From NCBI GenBank assembly GCA_035326705.1, contig DAOLES010000011.1, positions 1 to 47,282 on the forward strand: a stretch of DNA of 47,282 nucleotides, read 5' to 3'. Positions within the stretch are counted from its first letter, which is position 1; the number at the start of each line of letters is the position of its first letter. The position numbers and the translations under genes are program-made. The notes under the pieces are model-generated. The model was not told the DNA's origin. It ran no database searches and saw nothing but the letters and a program-made list of their open reading frames with translations. The DNA comes from Oligoflexia bacterium. GTDB lineage: Bacteria; Bdellovibrionota_G; JALEGL01. This document shows positions 8,366 through 17,060 of this stretch, in pieces.

Positions 8366-9679
8366 TTAACCAGCTCTACGACCTTTTAATTTTCTACCTT
8401 TTAAACTACCACCCATCATGGCGTCATAATCATGGCTGACTAAATGCGCTTGAATCTGTGACATAGTGTCTAAAGCCACACCCACAACAATCAATAAACT
8501 GGTTCCACCAAAATAAAAAGATACTCCTGCATTGCTTTGTAAAACACCAGGCAAAACACAAACCAAACAAGTATAAATAGCCCCAACAAATGCAATACGC
8601 ACAATGACTTTTTCTAAGTAATCGGCTGTTGCTTTGCCAGGTCTAATACCAGGAATATAGCCACCAGATTTTTTGATATTTTCAGAAATTTTTTCTGGAT
8701 TGGTTTGGTCCTGAATTGCAGTATAGAAGAAAAAGAAAAAGATAATAAGAACAACCATAATAACATTGGTTATCCAACCATCAAATGACAAATATTGTTG
8801 ACTAAAACGTTGCAACCACGGGATATTAGATAAGCGAACCAACGATATCGGACCAGAAATAATAGCCATAGCAAAAATTGCAGCCATAACTCCAGCAGAA
8901 TTCACTTTAATTGGGATCCCCGTATTTTGTCCCTGAAAAACTTTTCTACCCACAACACGTTTAGCAACTTGTACAGGAACTCTTCTATAAGCCTGCTCAA
9001 CGTAAACGATACCATAAACAACTGCCGCCATAAAAACACACATAAAAATCAAACTTAAAACAGCCATTTGATTTTCTTGTACTAATGTTAAAGTGTTAGA
9101 AATAGCACCCGGTAGGCCCGCCACAATACCAGCATAAATAATTAGTGATATTCCATTACCTATGCCACGCTCAGTAATCTGTTCACCCAACCACATTAAA
9201 AACGCAGTCCCCGCAGCTAAGGTTATTACTGTTTGTATTTTAAATGCTAAACCTGGGTTAATCACAACACCTTGGCTTTGAAAATATGCAGCTAAACCAA
9301 AACCCTGAGCACAGCTAATAACAATTGTTAAATACCTAGAGTATTGGGTAATTTTACGATTACCTAACTCTCCTTCTTTTTTAAGTCTTTCTAAGTAAGG
9401 AATGGTTGGCGCCAAAAGTTGCATGATAATAGATGCACTAATATAGGGCATAATCCCAAGTGCAAAAATAGATAGTCGCTCTAAAGCTCCTCCACTAAAC
9501 ACATTAAAAACACCTAAAATCGTATCACCTTTGTCAGAAAAGAATTTAGCCAACTCTGCAGCATCAATACCTGGCGAAGGCACATGCACACCCAAACGGT
9601 AAACCGCTAACATGCCCAAAGTAAACAAAATACGTTTTCTTAATTCTGGGACTTTTGCCATATTTGCTACAGTTGACAC
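8366..9679 (-). CDS. secY: Preprotein translocase channel subunit SecY
   Basis: The core membrane channel of the Sec translocon, expected to have ten transmembrane helices, which the repeated hydrophobic blocks support. The N-terminal KVPELRKRILFTLGMLAVYRLGVHVPSPGID and the cytosolic loop VQVAKRVVGRK are typical. The length is 437 aa. The start is GTG at 9679 (AGG seven bases upstream). An internal ATG at 9661 is possible but would shorten a conserved N-terminus. Its partner SecE is encoded in the same block at 32503; no secG is present. Confidence 0.97.
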   Translation of the reverse strand: MSTVANMAKVPELRKRILFTLGMLAVYRLGVHVPSPGIDAAELAKFFSDKGDTILGVFNVFSGGALERLSIFALGIMPYISASIIMQLLAPTIPYLERLKKEGELGNRKITQYSRYLTIVISCAQGFGLAAYFQSQGVVINPGLAFKIQTVITLAAGTAFLMWLGEQITERGIGNGISLIIYAGIVAGLPGAISNTLTLVQENQMAVLSLIFMCVFMAAVVYGIVYVEQAYRRVPVQVAKRVVGRKVFQGQNTGIPIKVNSAGVMAAIFAMAIISGPISLVRLSNIPWLQRFSQQYLSFDGWITNVIMVVLIIFFFFFYTAIQDQTNPEKISENIKKSGGYIPGIRPGKATADYLEKVIVRIAFVGAIYTCLVCVLPGVLQSNAGVSFYFGGTSLLIVVGVALDTMSQIQAHLVSHDYDAMMGGSLKGRKLKGRRAG

Positions 9680-9712
9680 TACAATACCTTTCTTTAAAAC
9701 AATCTTAATCGA

Positions 9713-10195
9713 TTAAGCTTCTTTGCTGTTTTCAGTTTGAGCATCCAAGTTTTGAATCAATTCTGCTGTTCCACCTGCTTTTTCAATAGCTGCTTTAGCA
9801 CTTGCACTAAAAGCGTCTGCAACAACATGAACTTTTCTATCAAGACTACCATCACCCAAAACTTTTAAAAGACGTAATGATTTTTTACGAATAATCTTGG
9901 CATCTTTCAAAATATTCAAATCAATTGGACCGTCAATTTCAATAGCATTAATCGCATCTAAATTGACAACAGCATATTTCTTTTTAAAGATATTGGTAAA
10001 ACCAAACTTTGGTAACCTTCTAACCAAAGGCATTTGACCACCTTCAAATGCTGGATTCACACCACCACCTGAACGCGCATTTTGACCTTTATGACCTTTA
10101 CCTGAAGTTTTTCCCCAACCTGATCCGTGACCACGTCCAACACGCTTTCTTTTTTTTCTTGAGCCTTCAGGGCTCTTTAAATTTGATAAATCCAT
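9713..10195 (-). CDS. rplO: 50S ribosomal protein L15
   Basis: uL15, a late-assembly large-subunit protein. The glycine/arginine-rich N-terminus (RKKRKRVGRGHGSGWGKTSG, then GHKGQNARSGGG) and FEGGQMPLVRRLPKFGF are diagnostic. At 160 aa it is slightly longer than the usual ~145, with an acidic C-terminal tail (AELIQNLDAQTENSKEA). AAGGAG precedes the ATG. It stands directly upstream of secY, as in most bacteria. Confidence 0.97.
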   Translation of the reverse strand: MDLSNLKSPEGSRKKRKRVGRGHGSGWGKTSGKGHKGQNARSGGGVNPAFEGGQMPLVRRLPKFGFTNIFKKKYAVVNLDAINAIEIDGPIDLNILKDAKIIRKKSLRLLKVLGDGSLDRKVHVVADAFSASAKAAIEKAGGTAELIQNLDAQTENSKEA

Positions 10196-10218
10196 GATCT
10201 ATACTCCTTAATATACAA

Positions 10219-10545
10219 CTAACTTGCTTTTTTAGTTTCCGACTTCTTAGTTGCAGCTTTTTTCTTAGTTGTTTTTTTTGCAGTCTTTTTTGGTTCAGCT
10301 TTTTTATCCACTTGCTTAGACAACTCTACAAACTTTTTCTTAGCAGGTTTTTCAGGTTTTGATTCAGCTTTTTCAACATTTAAAAGATGAATCACTTTTT
10401 GAATCATCCCACGTACTTCTGGGGTATCTTCTCTGTATACTGTTGTAGAGGTCTTTTTAAAACCCAGCCCCTGCACATTGGCAATTTGCTTTTGCGTACA
10501 ACCAATCGTACTTCTTTTAAGTGTTATTTTAATTAGTTTAGCCAT
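10219..10545 (-). CDS. rpmD: 50S ribosomal protein L30 with basic C-terminal extension
   Basis: The first ~58 residues are uL30 (KLIKITLKRSTIGCTQKQIANVQGLGFKK). Bacterial L30 is normally about 60 aa, and this one is 108 aa. The additional ~50 residues are a low-complexity Lys/Ala/Glu tail ending KKAATKKSETKKAS. The tail resembles those on L17 and L24 in this window. The gene starts two bases after rpsE ends. Confidence 0.95.
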   Translation of the reverse strand: MAKLIKITLKRSTIGCTQKQIANVQGLGFKKTSTTVYREDTPEVRGMIQKVIHLLNVEKAESKPEKPAKKKFVELSKQVDKKAEPKKTAKKTTKKKAATKKSETKKAS

Positions 10546-10547
10546 AA

Positions 10548-11048
10548 TTACTTTGCTTCCTTATCGTCAAGCTGGCGAGCTTGATTGATTTCTTCTTCTG
10601 TTCTTAACATTTGTAAAGCTGCAATCGTTGCTTTAACAGCATTGTGTGGGTTTGATGAGCCTAAACATTTTGATAAAACATTCTGAATTCCAGCTGCTTC
10701 AACAACAGCACGCACAACACCTGAGGCAATAACACCTTTACCTTCACTGGCAGGCTTTAACAAAACAGAACCAGCGCCATATCTACCCAAAACATCATGC
10801 GCAATGGTATGGCCATGAATGTTAACTTTTGTAATTGATTTTTTAGCTTGTTCTTGAGCTTTTCTAATCGCTTCTGGTACTTCATTGGCTTTACCCAAAC
10901 CAGCGCCAACATGACCATTACGATCACCCACAACAACAATTGCTGCAAAGCTAAACCTACGACCACCTTTTACTACTTTGGCACAACGGTTAACTTTAAT
11001 AACATTCTCAACCAAACCCAATTCATTTACATCAATATTTTCAGACAC
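10548..11048 (-). CDS. rpsE: 30S ribosomal protein S5
   Basis: uS5, at the back of the decoding centre and mRNA entry. It carries KVVKGGRRFSFAAIVVVGDRNGHVGAGLGKANEVPEAIRKA (S5 RNA-binding domain, spectinomycin loop region) and the C-terminal GSSNPHNAVKATIAAL. It is 166 aa long and starts with GTG, with AAGGAG five bases upstream. It sits in its usual place between rplR and rpmD. Confidence 0.97.
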   Translation of the reverse strand: MSENIDVNELGLVENVIKVNRCAKVVKGGRRFSFAAIVVVGDRNGHVGAGLGKANEVPEAIRKAQEQAKKSITKVNIHGHTIAHDVLGRYGAGSVLLKPASEGKGVIASGVVRAVVEAAGIQNVLSKCLGSSNPHNAVKATIAALQMLRTEEEINQARQLDDKEAK

Positions 11049-11057
11049 TGTAACTCC

Positions 11058-11402
11058 TTAAAATTTCAATCCATGTTCTCTAGCTGCAGTGGCTAAAGCT
11101 TCTACTCTACCGTGAAACGGATAAGATCCTCTATCAAAACAAACTTGTTCAACTTTATTGGCTTTTGCTTTTTCAGCAATTAACTGCCCAACAGACTTTG
11201 CCGCATCTATTGTTAACGAACTAAATTTGCCTTTTAATTCTTTTGACAATGTTGACGCAAATGCTAAAGTTTCATTGCTTTTATCATCAATAATTTGAGC
11301 ATAGATATGTTTATTGCTTCTAAAGACCGATAATCTTGGTCTAGAAGATACTTTTCTAAGCTTATAACGTGTTCTTGCACTTCTTGAATGGTTTTTTTTC
11401 AT
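11058..11402 (-). CDS. rplR: 50S ribosomal protein L18
   Basis: uL18, a 5S rRNA-binding protein of the central protuberance. The core RPRLSVFRSNKHIYAQIIDD and the C-terminal FDRGSYPFHGRVEALATAAREHGLKF are canonical. The length is 114 aa. It follows rplF with a 13-bp gap carrying AGGA. Confidence 0.97.
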   Translation of the reverse strand: MKKNHSRSARTRYKLRKVSSRPRLSVFRSNKHIYAQIIDDKSNETLAFASTLSKELKGKFSSLTIDAAKSVGQLIAEKAKANKVEQVCFDRGSYPFHGRVEALATAAREHGLKF

Positions 11403-11415
11403 AACTCAATTCCTC

Positions 11416-11952
11416 TTACTTTGAACCGGCTTTACCAGCTTTTCTGATGATTCTTTCATCAGCATATTTTACACCTTTACCTTTATATGGCTCAGGTTCT
11501 CTGAAGCTCCTAATATCTGCTGCAACTTGACCCACCAACTGTTTATCAATGCCCTCAATGGTTACTTTGGTTTGTTTATCAACCGTAATTGTAACTCCCA
11601 TAGGAATTGGATAATGAATTGGATGTGAATGTCCTAAAGTCATTTCTAAGACTTGTCCATTAACAGCCGCACGATAACCAACACCAACAATTTCAAGCTC
11701 TTTTTGAAACCCTTTGGCACACCCTTCAACCATATTAGCAATCAAACTTCTTGTTAATCCATGTTTTGATGCATCCAACTGACCTTCATCTAAAGTACAA
11801 ATAACTTGGTTGTCTGCAACTTTAACAGTCACACCATCATATGCTTCAATTGAAGTTTTTCCTTTGGGACCTTCTACAGTTACTGTGTTGCCAGATATAC
11901 TTACAACAGCACCTTGCAAAATCTCAATTGGTTTTTTCCCTATACGTGACAT
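11416..11952 (-). CDS. rplF: 50S ribosomal protein L6
   Basis: uL6, which lies near the factor-binding site. It starts MSRIGKKPIEI, has the duplicated L6 fold, and carries the C-terminal signature PEPYKGKGVKYADERIIRKAGKAGSK. At 178 aa it is of standard length. It lies between rpsH and rplR, as in the classical spc operon. Confidence 0.98.
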   Translation of the reverse strand: MSRIGKKPIEILQGAVVSISGNTVTVEGPKGKTSIEAYDGVTVKVADNQVICTLDEGQLDASKHGLTRSLIANMVEGCAKGFQKELEIVGVGYRAAVNGQVLEMTLGHSHPIHYPIPMGVTITVDKQTKVTIEGIDKQLVGQVAADIRSFREPEPYKGKGVKYADERIIRKAGKAGSK

Positions 11953-11982
11953 ACCTTATTTCTCCTACCCGCAATACTTCTT

Positions 11983-12378
11983 TTAAGACACTTCACAAAT
12001 AACTTCGCCACCAATGCCTTTTGCAATTGCCTCTTTATCAGACATAACACCGTTTGACGTACTTAAAACTCTTAAAGTAATAATATCGCTACCTTTTTTT
12101 AAATCTTCAGAAGAAAAATAAACTCTACGACCAGGTTTGCTGATTCTGTCAATTTTTCTAATCACTCCACGGCCAGATCTTTCATATCTTAGCTCAACGT
12201 CCAACGCTTCAAAGTTGCTTGCATTGCTACTATTCCAATGGTTAATAAAACCTGCTTTTTTTAATACATCTAAAACTTGTTTTTTTAGCTTAGATGCTGG
12301 CACTGAAACAATCTTATGCTTTGCATTTTGAGCGTTGCGAATTCTTGTAATTAAATCTGCTATAGGATCTGTAATCAT
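11983..12378 (-). CDS. rpsH: 30S ribosomal protein S8
   Basis: uS8, a primary 16S rRNA binder and, in E. coli, the spc operon repressor. It starts MITDPIADLITRIRNAQNAKH and ends with the conserved STSNGVMSDKEAIAKGIGGEVICEV. It is 131 aa long. The gap to rplE upstream is only 15 bp, which leaves no room for rpsN, the gene that usually sits here. Confidence 0.98.
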   Translation of the reverse strand: MITDPIADLITRIRNAQNAKHKIVSVPASKLKKQVLDVLKKAGFINHWNSSNASNFEALDVELRYERSGRGVIRKIDRISKPGRRVYFSSEDLKKGSDIITLRVLSTSNGVMSDKEAIAKGIGGEVICEVS

Positions 12379-12393
12379 TTTTAACTCTCCGAA

Positions 12394-12936
12394 CTACTTT
12401 CTAAAAGGCATACCCAATAGGGTTAATAACTCTTTACCTTCTTTAGGGTTTTTTGATGTACTTACAAAAGAAATGTTCATACCAAAAGTAGATTGAACAT
12501 TTTCTAACTTAATCTCGGGAAAAATTGAATAATCTTTAATCCCTAAAGTGTAGTTACCACTTTTATCAAACCCTTTATTAGACACACCTCTAAAATCTCT
12601 AACTCTGGGTAGAGCAATAGAACATAACCTATCTAAAAACTCATACATTCTATCTTTTCTCAAGGTCACCTTACAACCAATAGGCATACCTTCTCTTAAC
12701 TTAAAGTTAGAAATCGCTTTTTTAGCCTTGGTTACAATCGGTTTTTGTCCAGTAAAAACTGAAACCTCTTTAACAACATTCTCAACCAACTTGGGTTCAG
12801 ACACTGCTCTACCTAAACCAACGTTAATCACGATTTTTTCAAGTTTTGGGGTTTGCATGGTGCTTTTATATGCAAATGTTTTTTGCATATTAGGTGCCAC
12901 TTCTTTTTTATATTTTTCATACAATCTTGTTGACAT
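12394..12936 (-). CDS. rplE: 50S ribosomal protein L5
   Basis: uL5, which binds 5S rRNA and contacts the P-site tRNA. The block PKLEKIVINVGLGRAV...KPIVTKAKKAISNFKLREGMPIGCKVTLR is canonical, as are LPRVRDFRGVS and NYTLGIKDYSIFPEI. The length of 180 aa is standard. It is followed directly by rpsH instead of rpsN. Confidence 0.98.
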   Translation of the reverse strand: MSTRLYEKYKKEVAPNMQKTFAYKSTMQTPKLEKIVINVGLGRAVSEPKLVENVVKEVSVFTGQKPIVTKAKKAISNFKLREGMPIGCKVTLRKDRMYEFLDRLCSIALPRVRDFRGVSNKGFDKSGNYTLGIKDYSIFPEIKLENVQSTFGMNISFVSTSKNPKEGKELLTLLGMPFRK

Positions 12937-12953
12937 GATTTTATCTCTCTAAA

Positions 12954-13292
12954 TTAATTTTTATTCTCTGCTTTTTTACTTACTTTTTTAGCAGTTTTCT
13001 TTTTTGTTGTTGTTTTTTTAGGAGCCTTTTCTTCTTTTGCTCCAGAAACCAAGCTTAAATTTGATAAGTGAATCGATGATTCTTGGTCAAAAATTCCGCC
13101 TTGATTACCTCTATCGTCGCCTTTTTTGTGTTTTTTCACCATATTAACTTTTTCAACAATGGCACGATCTGTTTTAGCATTAATGCTTAATACTTTACCA
13201 ACTTTCCCTTTTCCAGCTGAATCTTTGCCGGCAATGACTCTTACCGTATCACCAACTTTAATTTTTTTGTTTGCTCTATTTACGCGTGACAT
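12954..13292 (-). CDS. rplX: 50S ribosomal protein L24 with basic C-terminal tail
   Basis: uL24, an assembly initiator. The KOW motif region (KIKVGDTVRVIAGKDSAGKGKVGKVL) and EKVNMVKKHKKG are present. It is 112 aa, and the last ~28 residues are a Lys/Thr/Ala-rich tail (KTTTKKKTAKKVSKKAENKN). The ATG overlaps the rplN stop by one base (TAATG). Confidence 0.97.
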   Translation of the reverse strand: MSRVNRANKKIKVGDTVRVIAGKDSAGKGKVGKVLSINAKTDRAIVEKVNMVKKHKKGDDRGNQGGIFDQESSIHLSNLSLVSGAKEEKAPKKTTTKKKTAKKVSKKAENKN

Positions 13293-13660
13293 TACAATAC
13301 CTCCGGAGCCAAGGATATAATTTTCATAAAGCTTTTTGCTCTTAACTCTCTAGCAACCGGACCAAAAATACGTGTTCCAATTGGCTCTTTATCATTATTG
13401 ATTAAAACAGCTGAATTATCATCAAAACGAATATAAGATCCATCCCTACGAACGTATTCTTTTTTTGTTCTAACAATGACTGCTTTTTTTACTTCACCTT
13501 TTTTTACTTTAGCACTGGGAATCGCTTCTTTTATAGAAACCACAATAATATCGCCAACACTTGCATATTTTCTTTTTGAGCCACCTAAAACTTTGATGCA
13601 CATGACTTTCTTGGCACCAGAGTTGTCAGCAACGGCTAAAACGCTTTCCGTTTGAATCAT
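13292..13660 (-). CDS. rplN: 50S ribosomal protein L14
   Basis: uL14, part of the B5/B8 intersubunit bridges. It begins MIQTESVLAVADNSGAKKVMCIKVLGG and ends RELRAKSFMKIISLAPEVL. It is 122 aa long. It overlaps rpsQ by four bases at its start (ATGA) and rplX by one base at its end, so it is translationally coupled on both sides. Confidence 0.98.
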   Translation of the reverse strand: MIQTESVLAVADNSGAKKVMCIKVLGGSKRKYASVGDIIVVSIKEAIPSAKVKKGEVKKAVIVRTKKEYVRRDGSYIRFDDNSAVLINNDKEPIGTRIFGPVARELRAKSFMKIISLAPEVL

Positions 13661-13956
13661 GATTGCACCTCGCTTACAGCAACATCTTGATTTTCTTCAA
13701 CAATTGCCGCCTTTTTTAATACTTCAACAACTTTCCAGTTTTTTGTTTTACTCAAGGGTCGTGTTTCACGAATCTTAACTAAATCACCCATTTTTGCGAT
13801 TTGTTTTTCATCATGCGCAGGAAATTTTAAGCGACGAACATAATATTTTCCATAACGAGAATGTTTAACATGTGACTTTGTTAGAACAATCACTGTTTTT
13901 TCCATTTTATCGCTAACAACGATACCTTGCTGCTCTTTTCTTTGTGTACGTTCCAT
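13657..13956 (-). CDS. rpsQ: 30S ribosomal protein S17
   Basis: uS17, a primary 16S rRNA binder with an OB fold. The signature GIVVSDKMEKTVIVLTKSHVKHSRYGKYYVR and KIRETRPLSKTKNWKVVEVL are present. The ATG at 13956 (AGGA about ten bases upstream) gives 99 aa. A TTG three codons earlier is less likely. The C-terminus has ~14 residues (VEENQDVAVSEVQS) beyond the usual end. Confidence 0.97.
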   Translation of the reverse strand: MERTQRKEQQGIVVSDKMEKTVIVLTKSHVKHSRYGKYYVRRLKFPAHDEKQIAKMGDLVKIRETRPLSKTKNWKVVEVLKKAAIVEENQDVAVSEVQS

Positions 13957-13968
13957 AGTTTTCAATTC

Positions 13969-14199
13969 CTATTTTTCTATTGTCTCAGTACGTTTTTTTT
14001 CATTTAAAACGGTGAGCGCTCTTGCAATACTCTTTTTTGTACTTCTAATTTCAGTTGCGCTAATTTCTTGGCCACTGTTGTTTTTAAATTTCAACCAAAA
14101 AGACTCTTCACGCAAGTTGTTAACTTTTGAGCTCAACTCATCAACTGACAAAGCTTTAAAAGCTTGTATTTCATCTTTATTTTTCTTTGCAGCGCTCAT
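13969..14199 (-). CDS. rpmC: 50S ribosomal protein L29
   Basis: uL29, a two-helix protein at the polypeptide exit site that helps dock trigger factor and SRP. It carries FKALSVDELSSKVNNLREESFWLKFKN and the RSTKKSIARALTVLNEK helix. At 76 aa it is slightly longer than usual, with a short basic N-terminus. It overlaps the rplP stop by four bases. Confidence 0.96.
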   Translation of the reverse strand: MSAAKKNKDEIQAFKALSVDELSSKVNNLREESFWLKFKNNSGQEISATEIRSTKKSIARALTVLNEKKRTETIEK

Positions 14200-14609
14200 A
14201 TCTGACCTCTTTCCACAAACTTAGTCTTAAAAGGCAACTTATGTGAAGCCAATCGTAAGGCTTCCTTTGCCATTTCTTTATTAACACCTTGCAACTCATA
14301 CAACACTCTACCAGGCTTAATCACTGCAACCCAATGCGACAATGGGCCTTTCCCTTTACCCATCCTTGTCTCAAGTGGCTTTTTAGTAATTGGTTTGTCT
14401 GGAAAAACTCTAATCCAAACTTTTCCGCCACGATCAATATGACGAGTCATAGCAATCCTTGCCGCTTCAATTTGACGTGAAGTCATATAGCCACACTCAA
14501 CAGCTTTTAAACCAAAGTCTCCAAAAGAAACTTTAGCCCCACGATGAGCTTTGCCTTTCATTCTTCCTGTCTGTTGTTTTCTAAACTTAACTTTTGCCGG
14601 TTGTAACAT
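14196..14609 (-). CDS. rplP: 50S ribosomal protein L16
   Basis: uL16, near the A-site tRNA elbow. The motifs KFRKQQTGRMKGKAHRGAKVSFGDFGLKA, RHIDRGGKVWIRVFPDKP and RMGKGKGPLSHWVAVIKPG are canonical. It is 137 aa long. It lies between rpsC and rpmC, as expected for the S10 operon. Confidence 0.98.
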   Translation of the reverse strand: MLQPAKVKFRKQQTGRMKGKAHRGAKVSFGDFGLKAVECGYMTSRQIEAARIAMTRHIDRGGKVWIRVFPDKPITKKPLETRMGKGKGPLSHWVAVIKPGRVLYELQGVNKEMAKEALRLASHKLPFKTKFVERGQI

Positions 14610-14623
14610 ATTTTAATCCTTTA

Positions 14624-15298
14624 TTACGCAGCATTAACCGCTTCTTCACCCTTACCATCACGGTTTGGCTTCTCATTGACGATAACACCTCTATTAACCC
14701 AAACTTTTACACCAATTTTGCCATAGGTAGTATTTGCTTCGGTAAAACCGTAATCAATATCAGCCTTAAGCGTATGTAAAGGAACCGCACCTTCCATATA
14801 CCACTCAGCTCTAGCAATTTCAGCACCACCTAATCGGCCTGCCATGCGAACTTTAATTCCTTTTGCACCCAATTTTATTGCTGATTGCACTGCACGCTTC
14901 ATTACACGTCTAAAAGCAACACGTCTTTCTAATTGCATAGCAATGTTTTCTGCAACCAGTTGCGCATCCAACTCAGCTTTACGCACCTCTTTAATATTCA
15001 CCGCAACTTCTTTATCAGTCATTCTTTGCAGCTCTTGTCTCAAGCTATCAATACCTGCACCTCTTTTGCCAATAACCACACCAGGTCTGGCGGTGTAGAT
15101 ATCAACAATACATTTTCCAGCAGCTCTAGCAATATCAATATGTGAAACACCCGCATGATAAAGCTTCTTTTTCACAATATCTTTGATCTTTAGATCTTCA
15201 TGTAAAAAAGTTGCATAATCTTTTTTTGAGTACCATCTGCAGCGCCATGGCTTCATGATACCTATTCTTAAACCTAAAGGATTTACTTTTTGACCCAT
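14624..15298 (-). CDS. rpsC: 30S ribosomal protein S3
   Basis: uS3, at the mRNA entry tunnel of the small-subunit head. It starts MGQKVNPLGLRIGIMKPWRCRW. The KH domain has RPGVVIGKRGAGID, and the C-terminal domain has GRLGGAEIARAEWYMEGAVPLHTLKADIDYG. The length is 224 aa. It follows rplV with a 10-bp gap. Confidence 0.98.
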   Translation of the reverse strand: MGQKVNPLGLRIGIMKPWRCRWYSKKDYATFLHEDLKIKDIVKKKLYHAGVSHIDIARAAGKCIVDIYTARPGVVIGKRGAGIDSLRQELQRMTDKEVAVNIKEVRKAELDAQLVAENIAMQLERRVAFRRVMKRAVQSAIKLGAKGIKVRMAGRLGGAEIARAEWYMEGAVPLHTLKADIDYGFTEANTTYGKIGVKVWVNRGVIVNEKPNRDGKGEEAVNAA

Positions 15299-15308
15299 AA
15301 CGATTCTC

Positions 15309-15635
15309 CTACTTTTCCTTTAACACCAATGAAATATGGCTTGTTCTTTTATTAATTGGCGTTGCTCTTCCTTGTGCTCTTGGTGTAAACGCTTGTATGA
15401 CTGGTCCCGGATCTACCCAGATCTGCTCAACATATAGATTGTCTACATCAACTTGTCCTTGCGCATTCACATTGGCCACTGCACTTTTTAGCAATTTCTC
15501 AATCATTCCCGCGCCTTTTTTTGGCATAAATTTAAGCATAGTAATGGCATCATTAGCCATCTTTCCTTTAATCATATTGGCTACCAATCTTGCTTTTCTT
15601 GGCGGCACTCTTAAAAATTTTGCTCTAACTTGCAT
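15309..15635 (-). CDS. rplV: 50S ribosomal protein L22
   Basis: uL22, whose beta-hairpin lines the exit tunnel. The segment RVPPRKARLVANMIKGK and the hairpin PRAQGRATPINKRTSHISLVL are present and undisturbed. The length is 108 aa. The order rpsS-rplV-rpsC is standard. Confidence 0.98.
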   Translation of the reverse strand: MQVRAKFLRVPPRKARLVANMIKGKMANDAITMLKFMPKKGAGMIEKLLKSAVANVNAQGQVDVDNLYVEQIWVDPGPVIQAFTPRAQGRATPINKRTSHISLVLKEK

Positions 15636-15649
15636 GATTCACACCCTCA

Positions 15650-15925
15650 TTATTTTCCGGCTTTTCTATCACCGGCATGCATTGTAAACGTTCTTGTCAA
15701 TGCAAATTCACCCAGCTTATGACCAACCATGTTTTCTGTTATATATATTGGAAGAAACTTACGCCCATTGTGAATAGCAAAAGTTAACCCTACAAACTCT
15801 GGCAAAACAGTAGATCTACGTGACCAAGTTTTAATCACTTTTTTACCACCTGCATTACGAGAATCTTCTGCTTTTTTCAGCAAATACCCATCAACAAAAG
15901 GGCCTTTTTTGGTACTACGTGCCAT
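15650..15925 (-). CDS. rpsS: 30S ribosomal protein S19
   Basis: uS19 of the small-subunit head. It starts MARSTKKGPFVDGYLLKKAE and has TWSRRSTVLPEFVGLTFAIHNGRKFLPIYITENMVGHKLGEFALTRTF. The length is 91 aa. The ATG overlaps the rplB stop by one base (TAATG). Confidence 0.98.
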   Translation of the reverse strand: MARSTKKGPFVDGYLLKKAEDSRNAGGKKVIKTWSRRSTVLPEFVGLTFAIHNGRKFLPIYITENMVGHKLGEFALTRTFTMHAGDRKAGK

Positions 15926-16752
15926 TATTTTTTCTTCCTTTCAATAATAAATCGACCGGTGCTCTTATTCTTACGTGTTTTGTATCCTTTTGTTGGAACA
16001 CCCCACGGTGTAACTGGGTGACGACCCCCAGTTGTTCTACCTTCACCACCACCATGTGGATGATCTACAGGATTCATCGCAGATCCACGTACGCGTGGGT
16101 TTTTGCCCAACCAACGTGAACGCCCCGCTTTACCAATGGTTAAGTTCTCATGTTCAATATTAGAAACTTGACCAATGGTTGCATAACACTCTTTACGAAC
16201 TCTTCTGATCTCACCAGAAGGCATGCGTATTTGCGCATAACCTTCTTCACGACCAATCACTTGAGCAGAGGTGCCCGCAGAACGCACCATTTGCGCACCA
16301 CGACCTTTTTTAAGCTCCAAATTATGGATCAATGTACCAACAGGTATGTTTTGCAATTCTAAAGCATTTCCTGGTTTGATTTCAGCTTCTTTACCACACT
16401 TTAACGTGGCACCCACTTCTAAACCATGTGGCGCTACAATATATCTGTACTCACCATCAAAATAAGAAACCAAAGCAATGCGCGCAGAGCGGTTTGGATC
16501 ATATTCTATTGTTTTTACACGACACTCGATACCTTCTTTATCACGACGTAAAAAGTCTATTTGTCTGTATTTCTTTTTGTGCCCGCCACCAATCCAACGG
16601 CTGGTAACACGACCTTTATTATTTCTTCCACCTGTTCTCTTCTGTGGAGACAACAAACTTTTCTTTGGCTTGTTAGATGTTACATCAGAAAAATCTGATG
16701 TAGTCATAAAACGTCTACTTGGAGTAATCGGTTTATACTTTATAACTGGCAT
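15925..16752 (-). CDS. rplB: 50S ribosomal protein L2
   Basis: uL2, required for subunit association and for building the peptidyl-transferase centre. The C-terminal signature RGSAMNPVDHPHGGGEGRT, with the conserved His, and GRHPVTPWGVPTKGYKTRKNKSTGRFIIERRKK-like end are present. The length is 275 aa. Its start is three bases after rplW ends. Confidence 0.98.
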   Translation of the reverse strand: MPVIKYKPITPSRRFMTTSDFSDVTSNKPKKSLLSPQKRTGGRNNKGRVTSRWIGGGHKKKYRQIDFLRRDKEGIECRVKTIEYDPNRSARIALVSYFDGEYRYIVAPHGLEVGATLKCGKEAEIKPGNALELQNIPVGTLIHNLELKKGRGAQMVRSAGTSAQVIGREEGYAQIRMPSGEIRRVRKECYATIGQVSNIEHENLTIGKAGRSRWLGKNPRVRGSAMNPVDHPHGGGEGRTTGGRHPVTPWGVPTKGYKTRKNKSTGRFIIERKKK

Positions 16753-16754
16753 TT

Positions 16755-17060
16755 TTAAACTCCTTCAAACAACTCAATCTTTTCACCTGGAGCCAACTTA
16801 ACTATAGCTTTTTTCCAGTTTGCTTTTTTAAATTCAACTCTACGTCTACCAATAATAGGTCTTTTACGCTTAGAAGGCACCATCATCGTTTGTACAGAGT
16901 CAACCTTAACACTAAAGGCTTTCTCAACTGCAGATTTAATACTTAGTTTATCTGCAGTTGGATACACTTCAAAAACAACCTGATTTGCCACTTCCTTTTG
17001 TAAAGTGGTTTTCTCAGTTTGTATTGGCCTTTTTAATACTTTATCTAATCTTACGTTCAT
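16755..17060 (-). CDS. rplW: 50S ribosomal protein L23
   Basis: uL23, the main docking site for trigger factor and SRP at the tunnel exit. It carries VLKRPIQTEKTTLQKE, FEVYPTADKLSIKSAVEKAFSVKVDSVQT and a basic VPSKRKRPIIGRRRVEFKKANWKKAIV segment. The length is 101 aa. It overlaps rplD by four bases (ATGA). Confidence 0.97.
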   Translation of the reverse strand: MNVRLDKVLKRPIQTEKTTLQKEVANQVVFEVYPTADKLSIKSAVEKAFSVKVDSVQTMMVPSKRKRPIIGRRRVEFKKANWKKAIVKLAPGEKIELFEGV

